From Panagrolaimus kolymaensis (lineage: Eukaryota; Nematoda; Chromadorea; Rhabditida; Panagrolaimidae): a DNA stretch of 64,000 nt. The DNA is taken from contig JAJQJQ010000002.1 in assembly GCA_028622995.1 (NCBI GenBank), forward strand, positions 2,294,001 through 2,358,000, given 5' to 3'. The position numbers and the translations under genes were made by a program. This document shows positions 21,601 through 30,912 of the stretch, one piece after another; positions within the stretch are counted from its first letter, which is position 1, and each line of letters opens with the position of its first letter. The notes beneath the pieces are model-generated. The model was not told the origin of the DNA. It ran no database searches and saw only the letters and a program-made list of their open reading frames with translations.

Positions 21601-23440
21601 GAAATGGCTGAATTAGAAATTTGTGTTCAACCTTTTTGTATATTTTCAAATAAAATGAGAGAAGTTTCAAGTTGCTTAAAAAGATCGTAGTTAACAAATC
21701 TTCTGAAAAATATCTATGGATTAGTTTTTATAATGGTTCATGATTGGAGAAAATAAAATCAGAGTAAAGCGAATTAAAAAGGCTTAACACTAATTCAAAA
21801 TATTTTTAATTATTTAATAAAAGCCTGTTTTCAAAGTTAAAACTTAAAAAATTTCTTTTACGAGAACGGAATTTAAAAATTTCCAACAAAATTATTTTCT
21901 AAAATTTTAACGTTTTATTTGACTGTTTTTAACCTTGTCTTGTCGGTTAACTCAATAAAAAAAGTGATAGTATGATTGAAGACAAAAAAATGATGATTGA
22001 CGCCAGCTGTTTTTACAGACATATTCAACCTTCTTTGGCGCCATATTACTCCCACTTTTACAGTAATCCTTTTTTGCTGACACATCCGTGAGTCTTAAAA
22101 TCATTAAAAAAATATAAACGTTAAATTTAGAAAAAAATATTTAAATTTAAGAAGGCATAACCACCGTTACAGTATACTTCCCTAGCGTATTGAAAGACAT
22201 ATGAATCAAAGATGAAATATAGATTTGAAGAAGAAAAATTAACAAAAGAAAAACACTTTTGTTTGATGATTTTTATCGTTTTGGTTAGAAAAATGAAATA
22301 AATAAAAAAGAAACGAACAATAAGAGTGAACTCTTGTTTCAGCAACAGCACTTTTTTCTCGAATAGCAAAAATCAGCTGATATTGTTTTTTTTTTCTTTC
22401 TATGTTGTGTTTCTGTTTTTTGTGAAATATCTCGTGAGGAAGAAGAATGTCGATAGGATGAAGAAGAAAAAAACATAAGGCAAAATAAAATATATTTAGA
22501 AAAGGTAACAAATAAAAGAAAATTCAACAATTCAATACCAAATTCGAATACATAACACACAAAAAACACAGGAGAGGAGGTAATGTAAAAAATAACTCAA
22601 AACGTTGATGGATGGAGAAAAGAAAAAAAAACTAAACGACGATTTTAAACTTTGAAACTCTCTGTCTCTCTTTTTCGTGCTGAGTCTGGTATACGTATGT
22701 ATGTGTTGGAGGAAAGAACACATATATTTCTAAAGGGTCTCTTGATCCAAATTGCTGCATATATTTTTTTCTGAATAAATGACACACGCATTTTTTCCTG
22801 TGAAATAAAAAAAATTAAAGCATCAAATATTTTTTAACGCTGCTGTCGGCGGCGTCGACACGCAGTCACTGCCTCCTCCTGTCGTCGTCGCCGTTCGTTT
22901 TTTTTTTACTTTTTGAGTTTTTTTTATATTTCCATTGCGTTAAAACTGTCTGGTACGAGAGGACGAATAAGCGAAAAAGAAAAGAAGAGCAAAAAAGACT
23001 TCAAAGCAGAAAAAAAAAATGGAACAGGTGTTTGTCGGTCGATGGACTTCTTTTATTTTATTTTTTGCAACATTTTTTTAGTCGCCCTTCTTTTGTTGTC
23101 TCTCTTTTTGAAGGCGAGAAAAATGTTACTTTTTTTTAATTGAACAAAAAATGCGTTCAAAAAGTTCTGAAAAATTAGTTTAAAAAAAATAATAAAAACA
23201 TAATTTTAATATAAGCAAAAATACCAAAAATGAGCAACAAAAAAAACAATTATGATTTTTGCTTTGAATTTGTAAAAAAAAAAAAATGACAGTCTTTGTG
23301 AAATTTTTAAAATGTTTATGTTTTTTATTAATAAAATATATGTCTAATAGTGATAATAACAAACTAACAGTAACTTATTTTTTTCAATAAATATTTTGAA
23401 TCTAAAAATATAATAAAAAGTTTAAATAAATATTATTTAA
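18603..23440. other. 4.8-kb gene-poor low-complexity region
   Basis: No supported exon. It is dominated by purine-rich and pyrimidine-rich tracts (GAA/CTT runs around 19200-19500 and 20200) and A/T homopolymers. Two short G+C-rich islets stand out, at about 18950-19040 and 22838-22900. A CRE-like TGACGTAA is at 20147-20154, and an E2F-like TTTGGCGCCA is near 22035. The many frames of 60-95 codons here are compositionally biased and overlap on both strands, so I do not call them genes. Confidence 0.6.
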
Positions 23441-24938
23441 TTATGATCGATTTGCGTATTTTTCATAAATTCTTGAAACAATAAATGATAGAAAAATTGC
23501 CCAAGATTCAATTAAAATTTGATGTTCAGCTTTATCATCAATTTTTAATTTTTCTAATAATATTAAAAAATGCTGATTATATAAATCCAAAAATTGAGGT
23601 TTCATTCCATATTGAGCATAAGTGCGATGAGTGACTCCAAGTTGATCAGCTTCAGATTTAATTAATTCTGGATTCATATTATTTTCAATTATAAGTTTTT
23701 CATAAAGTTTTAATTGGGCTGTACTGAAATTTATTTATATTTTAAAAAATGGGGGTTTTTTTTTATCTTAAATGCAATAATACCATATTCGATCAAGTTT
23801 AGGCCATTTAGTTAAATCTCTAAAACAATATCTTCCTGCAGCAATGATTTCATTTAATTTTGGACTTGCTTCAATGCAAAATAGCATAGTTTTATGACAA
23901 ATATCGGGTTTTTGTTGCATTATGGTGGGCCAATGTTTTTTCATTATTTCTTGATATTCTTCAGACATTACAAAATTAGGCCCTGAGATTCTGCATGAAA
24001 TATTTGAGAATGTCGTCGATGTAGGATTTATTTGCTCAATTTTTCTATAAAAAAATAGTAATTTTTTTTACATTGGTAAACAAACATTTTTTAATTTACA
24101 ACCAATATATTTTCTCGGATTTTTTAAACATCTTATTTATTACCCTTACTCTTTTTTTAAAAACCCCCACAAGTTTGTATTATTTTTTTACCAGAGAAAA
24201 CAGTTACATGTAAAGGGGAAGTGTAACCAACATCGAAAAATAGATTCATAAATTAAATTATTAAATTTTTTTTAAAAATGTTACAATTCAAAAAAAACTT
24301 TTTTTGTTTTAAATTTAATTGGTGAGTTGCCTAAGTTACGAATAATTTTATAAATGTTTCAAAGCTTTTGCTTGTACTTTTTTTTGTTGCACTGAAAATA
24401 TCTTGTAAATGTTTGGGAAAAGCAGCATCTGTTCATACAAAACTTTTTCCAAAAGCAAAATGTTTTACACAAAATCTTTTTATAGCCCCCAAGGATGACT
24501 TCCTTGTTTCATAAGCTTAAAAATAACAGAGCTTTGTTTTATGGATTATTGTTTCATAAATAATTTAAGCCCAGATCAAACTCCAAACAAAAATTGTTTT
24601 GCGAAAAGACAATGAGCAAAAAAATAGAAACATGAGGAAAAAAACTATAATTTTATTTATTCCAAAGGAACAAAAAATAAAATATCGTTGATTGTTGCAA
24701 AACATTTTTATTTTTAAAATTTAATCGACAAACTTACAAACAAAATTATTATATTCCATGTTTTACACCTTGTCTACTTTATATAAACTTAGGTAATAGC
24801 TTTTATAACATAAAGCTTTATAAAACAAAACAAAAAATTAACTCACAGTATAGCGCTATCCTTTGATGAAATATTTTGTGAATTATTATCACTGCTATCT
24901 TCAACTTTACATCCAGATGATGACTCACATAATCCCAT
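23441..24938 (-). CDS. nematode globin with predicted N-terminal lipid anchor
   Basis: Three exons (24847-24938, 23784-24044, 23441-23723) join in phase to give 211 aa. The globin domain covers about residues 55-205, with AEHxxx-like helices. The proximal (F8) histidine lies in QLGVTHRTYAQYGMKPQF at about residue 150, in the arrangement typical of nematode glb proteins. The N-terminal ~50 residues are an added Ser/Asn-rich extension starting MGLCESSSGC. Gly2 fits the N-myristoylation rule, and Cys4/Cys10 could be palmitoylated. This suggests a membrane-tethered globin, as known for some nematode globins proposed to act in redox or O2 sensing and not in O2 storage. The second intron donor is GTATTA, less usual but phase-consistent. 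The numbered orthologue cannot be assigned. Confidence 0.87.
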
Positions 24939-24998
24939 TTTTAATTTTCACAATAAAAAAAATATTTATTTATAACTACTACAAAATAGGTAGATTTT

Positions 24999-25346
24999 AT
25001 GAAGTTGTTACATGCTAAAAAAATATTGTCAGAAGGTAGGTAAAATAAAATAATATTTTATGGTATTTTTAACTCCGCCTCTAAATTCAATGTCATGCTT
25101 GTTTTGCCGCCTATTTTATGTATTATTTTTCTTAGATTTTATTTAAAAAATACCAATTAGTTTTTTCCAATAAAAAAATATGTTTAATTGGTTTACCTAG
25201 GTCATGGAATTTTTGAACTCAACAATTTGGAAGAGTCAGAAAAACAAGATTGCGTGATTGTAAAAACCGAAGATAAAGAAATCCCCGAAAAACAATTTCT
25301 GCATAAGTTGATAGTTATTATTTACAAGAAAGCTTTCACATCGTAA
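24999..25346 (+). CDS. possible small two-exon protein of unknown function
   Basis: Exon 24999-25035 (ATG, 12 codons + 1 nt, donor GTAGGT) joins exon 25201-25346 (acceptor TTTACCTAG) in phase to give 60 aa. The sequence is hydrophilic in the middle (NLEESEKQDCVIVKTEDKEI) and then LHKLIVIIYKKAF. A further acceptor at 25426-25432 is followed by a frame with SKKRKADDGISTDEKST, a possible alternative basic last exon, but I could not link it in phase. The start is only 60 bp from the divergent globin start. No family is recognised; it may be a real small gene, a remnant or chance. Confidence 0.33.
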
Positions 25347-25432
25347 ATTTGTTTAAGGTTGTAATTTTCATATTCAATATCGTCCATAAATCCATTAAAG
25401 ATCTTATCGAACCTTTTTTTTATTCAAGCGAG

Positions 25433-26137
25433 CAAAAAACGTAAAGCGGATGATGGCATTTCAACCGATGAAAAAAGCACATAATGGACCATAAATTAGT
25501 TTAAAGCTTAAAATGGTGACAAAAAAAGATTATTCAATTGAATATAAAAAATAATTTTATATAAAAGTTATAATAAAGTCAAATGTAAAAAAGAAAAAAT
25601 TAATTTCATGCAATTATGGCATTTGACATGATCGTTGCTTGTGAAAAATTGAATTAATACATCTCAAATTGCATTAAAAATAGCAAAAAAGACAAGAAAG
25701 GGCAAAATGCGTTTTTTTATGGCTTTTCAATAACAACGAAAAATTACATTTTGATTCAAAAAAAACTTCAAGAGCATTTCTAAAAAATAAGAAAAGACAT
25801 GGCTTTTATTACAGTAGCTTTCTCAGGTAAAATAACTTGTCAAAGTATTTAATTTTTTTACAACCACTTTGTTTTTTTTGTGAAAGTTAAAAAACATTGT
25901 TCAATAAAAATTATTTATATCAGTTTTGTACTTTAAAAAAATTGATAAGTAATTTTTTTCCATTAGTTTTTTTTATGACTACAGAAAATGTTCTTAAACC
26001 AACGCACTTTCTTTTTTCTATCGATTATTCATTCTCGACGCGAACCTTTTTTTTTGTTCATCAGCATTTTTTAATCGAAAGCTGTTTTTCGACGTTGCTT
26101 TACTTTTGTTTGCTTACACATTTAAATAAAACAAAAC
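25433..26137. other. noncoding upstream region of the MPDU1-like gene
   Basis: AT-rich. After the short KKRK-containing frame noted at 25433-25487 there is no supported exon. The open frame at 25897-26145 is T-rich and ends at the start of the next gene, so I treat it as 5' flank. Confidence 0.5.
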
Positions 26138-26968
26138 ATGGTTGACATAGTTAAATCTAAATATTATGAAATGGTTCATTTTCTTTTTCCTAAGAATTGT
26201 TATGACGAAATGATTCTTAATTTGAACATCTTTCATCGTAAGTTTTGTTTGATTCTCTCAATTATTGCTAACCATTTAATTTTTTTTAGAAGAATGTATA
26301 CCTCTCGTCGCTTCTCGTGCCATTGGTCTTGCCATTACTGCTGGAGCTATGTTTTTATTTGTTCCACAAATCCTCAAAATTCATCGAGCTCGTTCTGCTG
26401 AAGGAATTTCACTTACTTCTATGCTTCTCGGATTGGTTGGAGCTCTAGGAACAAGCGCTTACAGCTATGAAAAAGAATTTGTTTTCAGTCAATATGGAGA
26501 TGCAGTGTTTGTTGCAGGTCAAATGGCGGTTATTATTATGCAGATCCTATACTTTTCTGATAATTCCGCTTATGCATTTGCATTTCTAGCAACACTTTGG
26601 GCGGTTGGTTCTGCTATTATGTATCATTATATTCCTATGAATGTATTGTATATGATTCAAGCAGCTGGTATTCCAATTATTATCGTATCAAAGGTTTTAA
26701 ATTTATCTATTTACTTATTGTTCATATTGGTTTTTAGGGAATTCAAATTCGTGAAAATTACCGCAATCATTCAACTGGTCAACTTGCATTTGTTACTGTT
26801 CTTCTTCAATTTGGTGGTTGTGTGGCAAGAATTTTCACATCTTTAACCGAAACTGATGATCGTCTTATTCTTTTCGTTTACATTATTGCCTCAACTTTGA
26901 ATGGAATTATTTTTGCTCAGTTCATTATGTATTGGGGTAACAAACCTCGCAAACAGAAGAAAGCATGA
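26138..26968 (+). CDS. mpdu-1: mannose-P-dolichol utilization defect 1 (MPDU1/Lec35) homologue
   Basis: Three exons (26138-26237, 26290-26693, 26738-26968) join in phase to give 244 aa, close to human MPDU1 (about 247 aa). The N-terminal MVHFLFPKNCYDEMILNLN and the first PQ-loop, FLFVPQILKIHRARSAEGISL, match the family. A second PQ-loop-like region follows AGIPIIIVSKGIQIRENYRN and HSTGQLAFVT. The end is KPRKQKKA, an ER-retention-like lysine tail. About seven hydrophobic segments are visible. The protein is an ER membrane factor needed for use of dolichol-phosphate mannose and glucose in N-glycan and GPI synthesis. The next gene on the same strand starts 200 bp downstream, so an operon is possible. 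Confidence 0.92.
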
Positions 26969-27053
26969 TGTTATGTGTTTTTCTTTATTTATACTGCATC
27001 TTTTTATGTCAACCATTATTTCTTTTGTAATTTATCTTTTTGTATATTTAATT

Positions 27054-27168
27054 AATAAAAATCGTAGTAATGAAACAATTCTTTTTTTTTAATTTTAACA
27101 GTTCGATTGCTATTAACTATTTATGTTTATCATAACTTCATTGGGTAAAAAATGAATTCATTTTTAGG
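27054..27168 (+). promoter_or_regulatory. intercistronic region with poly(A) signal and trans-splice acceptor
   Basis: AATAAA at 27054-27059 follows the MPDU1-like stop. A T-rich tract then leads to an acceptor (CATTTTTAG) that ends one base before the ATG at 27169. This is the layout of a nematode operon, in which the downstream gene receives a spliced leader. Confidence 0.5.
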
Positions 27169-27841
27169 ATGAATTCAGTTGTAACACAAACAGCAAAACC
27201 AAATATACTTCGTCGAGCTGGTCAAAAAGTGATAGAATATGTTAAAAATGTTGCAAACGATTATAAAACTGTAGCCATTGATACAGTAACAGATGCGCCA
27301 AAACATCCTATTCGATCAACTTTATTTGTTTCAACTCTTGGTACAATTATTGCTGCAGCTTATACAAATCCAACAGAAACCGAAATGTGGAATAAAATTG
27401 CTGAATGGAGAAATGAAATGGGTTTAGTTCCTAACTCTATTCACAGTACATTAGCGGGTAAGTACTTTGATAATATCCTATTTCATTTTTACTAAATAAA
27501 TTTTAGATTCAACTTTAAATGAAAGAACTCAAATGAAAAATCAAAATACATATGATTATTGGAATTGTTTACTGTTTTCACTTGTTATTCGTCGAACTTA
27601 TGATAGCAAAGTAAGCTTACATGTAAAGAAAGCTTTATTTTTAATTTTTTTTTTGCATTTTTAGGCACAACTTTATGCTGCTCAAGATTCAAATTTAAAA
27701 GATTGGCCATGGGATTATTTGTTAAAGAATGTTGTTGATATTGGAGCATTTAATCGTTTTTGGTTACTAGAAAACAAATTTGATGAATATGATATTCGAA
27801 AAGAAGAATTCCCAGAAGAAAAGCCACAAGCGGCATCATGA
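27169..27841 (+). CDS. TIMM29-like mitochondrial inner-membrane protein
   Basis: Three exons (27169-27457, 27507-27610, 27665-27841) join in phase to give 189 aa. The pattern IEYVKNVANDYKTVAIDTVTD followed by HPIRSTLFVSTLGTIIAAAYTNP, then a Trp-rich C-terminus (WNCLLFSLVIRRTYD, WPWDYLLKNVVDIGAFNRFW), matches my recollection of the Tim29 family, components of the TIM22 carrier-import complex. One hydrophobic segment (about residues 50-66) would cross the inner membrane. The ATG follows directly on a splice acceptor, supporting the start and trans-splicing. A poly(A) signal lies at 27919-27924. Assignment is by pattern; a different small mitochondrial protein is the alternative. Confidence 0.68.
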
Positions 27842-27990
27842 AAAACTATCGTTATTTTTGTTGATTTTGTCACTGATTGGATTGGTGCTAATAGAAGAAA
27901 TTTAATAATATTAGAAAAAATAAATACGATTTTTTAACATGTATTTACAAACAATTTGGGTTTTAATGTGTATGTGTAATTCTTGTAGTT

Positions 27991-30025
27991 TTATTCTTCT
28001 CTTCGACAGCAGATTTTTGATTTAGAATTTTTTTGAACAATGCAAATATCATTAGGATTTCTGCATTTATCATCTTTACAAAATTCTCCTGTTTCTACAA
28101 AGCTCGATGGACACTCTAAAACTATGGAATGGAATTTATGTTAAATGACGATTAAATTAAACTGACTGTTGATTCCTTTGCAACAAACTCTTGAAAATGG
28201 ATCACACATTGATCCTTGACTACAATCACTGCTACGTTTACATTTCAAAATGCCACCCAAACTATTTACGATTGGTTCACCTTTGAGACCAACGGAACAT
28301 TCAACTCCTGAAACATTATCGATTGTTTTATTACTGCCTTTTTACCAGCTTTTAACATTGCAATCGCTAGAATATCCCTGTAACAAAAAATTAACTAACT
28401 TTTACAAAGTCCATTATCGACTAAATAACCTTTGGGGCATTCACAAATTCCCTTTCGACATTCCATTTCATTAATTTCTTCGTGAACTGAATTTCCACCC
28501 GATCCAGCAAACTTTCCAATACATTGTTGTGGAACATAGCAACTATCACCATAGTATGCGATAGAATAACATTGGCCATCAACATAAACATCATCAGGAC
28601 TTACACAAGGTTTGGAACAACAGATTTCTTTATGAGTTGCGATTGAATCTTTGTGACAGAAATGATCGAAAGGACATTCTCCACATCCATAATCGGGAGC
28701 TGAACTTGAAGCATGTGGAAGTCCAACAGGGCAAACCGGAATATCGGGTGCTGGAAGAGGGCAGCAAAAGCCTTGATAAAGATTAGGTTCTTTTGGAATA
28801 TCAAATACTGCGACGCAATAATAATTGCTTGGACATCTTTTGGTATCGGAGGAGGAGCGACGAGGCGATAAAGCGATTGAAACATTGGATGCTGGAGCCA
28901 ATGTGATGACTTCTTCATCCGTTCCTAAAACATCGAGAGCTTCTTCATCTCTATGAGTTTTTTGAACGACACAAGTTGTGAGTTTATTGTCAAATCGGAG
29001 AGGTTCAGCATGATTGACGCATTTATGCGCAATGGGTTTACAACCACCATTTCCATCTCGTTGAAATCCTGATTTGCAACGGCATCCACCACTTGTACAT
29101 TCACTAAAGGCTGCACCACAATCAACATCAGATCGACATTTCTCCTTTAATCTTCGTCTCGTTCTTCGACAACTTCTTCCATCTGACGAAACTGAATATC
29201 CCATTTCTTTAGGACATTCACATTTGCAATCTCTTGGACTTGGACAAATACAAGCAGCTCCACCGGAGCATCCAATTTGAACTGAACAAGTTTGACCAAC
29301 GAAAGGTTTCTCTTCAATAATTTCTCGATTTCGAGGAGGAAGTGGTTGTAAAGGAATTGAAGGCACGGGAGCTGGAGGCTGTATGTTGGGCTTTTGTGGA
29401 GTTGGATTTGTTTCAGCACAACAAAAACCACTTCGTTCTTCGCAATAACTTGGAATTGGACATGAAACAGCTGCTTTGCCACGGAATCGACATATTAATG
29501 GTTTATGTGTAAATCCTTCAAGAAGTGGACTCTTTGGCCATGGACAAATTCGAAGTTCTAAAAAGCAAGTTTTTTTTCACTTTTTTTTTAAAATTCATAA
29601 AAAGAAACGAACTTGAACAACAAACTCCAACAGATGGATTACATATTCCTTTGCCGGTGCAAGGTTTATTGACATCACAAGTTTCAACTCGTCCTTTATA
29701 ACCAAAAATAAGCTTTCCGCCACCAGGACAAAAATCCATTTTTTCTGCTCTTTCTGAATCTATTGGAAAACATGCATTTTTAATAATTCCATCTACTTTT
29801 CCACCAATGCAAAGTTCGCCTTCAACACAATCATTATTGATTGAACATGAATCTTTTCGACATCGATTTTCTGCACAAAATGAACCTTTTTCACATTGAA
29901 ATGAATAAGTGCAGGTTGAACCTAATGAAACACCTAAAAACAGAAGAAATAATTTACATCCACATCTTTGGGAAAATACCTGTGACTATTTTTATTAAAA
30001 CAAATAAAATTAAAAACGACTGCAT
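27991..30025 (-). CDS. secreted cysteine-rich EB-module protein
   Basis: A signal peptide exon (MQSFLILFVLIKIVT, from 30025) is followed by cysteine-rich exons (about 29610-29936, 28396-29559, about 28337-28369, 28168-28308 and 27991-28122). Repeated modules have spaced cysteines of the EB type, e.g. CRSDVDCGAAFSECTSGGC then RCKSGFQRDG, and ECRKGICECPKGYLVDNGLC. ICNPSVGVCC-type motifs (C-x8-CC) recur at module ends. Nematodes have many such large secreted or cuticle-matrix proteins. The short intermediate exon is fixed only by phase (it is best entered at TTCTAG-CG), so the join near 28340-28400 is uncertain. The gene converges on the TIMM29-like gene (149 bp between stops). Function is unknown. 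Confidence 0.8.
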
Positions 30026-30529
30026 TTTTCGCTTAAAATCTTTTACACTAAAAGCAATGTCCAGGAATGGTAGCTTCGGTCATTTTCAAGTAAGTCAAAT
30101 CCGAATGACAAAAATGCAACTGTTCAAACAATTCCATTTTTTTAAATATTTTTAGTCTCTAATTTTAGGCATATCCATTTTTAATTTTCTGCGAATAAGG
30201 AAAATGATATTCGCTTATTTTTATTGTTGACTGTCTATTTTTAGAGTGTGGTTTTCGGACTATAAAAGTTAACATGAATAAATTTTTTTGATAAAATTTG
30301 TGGGATTATATCTGTGAATTTTGTTTTTCATTTCTTATAGGGTGGAAAACAAATAAATTTGAACATGGAGTTAGGCAAAAATTTAGTTGTAGGTTTTCAA
30401 AATAAAAAAAATTTGTGGTTGCATTTTTTTTTTGCCTCTACTTATTTTAATTCACTTGGTTCCAAGTGAAGATTATGGTTGTTGTACATATATATTTATT
30501 TTTCGAATCGTTAATAGATTTTGCAAATA
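30026..30529. other. noncoding upstream region
   Basis: AT-rich 5' flank of the EB-module gene. No exon or RNA is recognised. Confidence 0.5.
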
Positions 30530-30614
30530 AACCTCCGGCATATGTAACTCTGCTAGGATTTGAGCTTTCAAAATGTGGAACTAGAGTAAAAGCTCTAACC
30601 ACTGCATCACCGAC
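30530..30614 (-). repeat. tRNA-like relic or tRNA-derived SINE head
   Basis: Read on the minus strand the block starts GTCGGTGATGCAGTGGTTAG and continues AGC, an A-box-like segment. About 35 bases later comes GCTCAAATCCTAGC, a degenerate B box (GGTTCRANTCC-like), then a CCGG-containing 3' end. Spacing suits a tRNA, but the acceptor stem and anticodon arm do not pair well. It is more likely a tRNA pseudogene or SINE head than a working tRNA. Confidence 0.5.
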
Positions 30615-30912
30615 TTAATTCTTTTTGAATTAATAAATCTTCAATTTTTGCAAGGTTAAGTATTTCCACAAGTTATAAAATATTGGATAATAACTATTTT
30701 CTCAATGTTTTAATTTGACTCTTTAAATTTGTTTATTTTTGACTTTGCATACAATGAATTGCTTTATGTTTGGGTTTCAATAATCTCTTTTTGAACATGT
30801 TTCTTCCTTGATATAGAAGCATAAAAAAATTTATTTATTGGAATTACCGTAAAATGAAAAAAACTAAGAACAAACAAAAAACAATATTCATTTATTTACC
30901 GATGAAAAAAAA

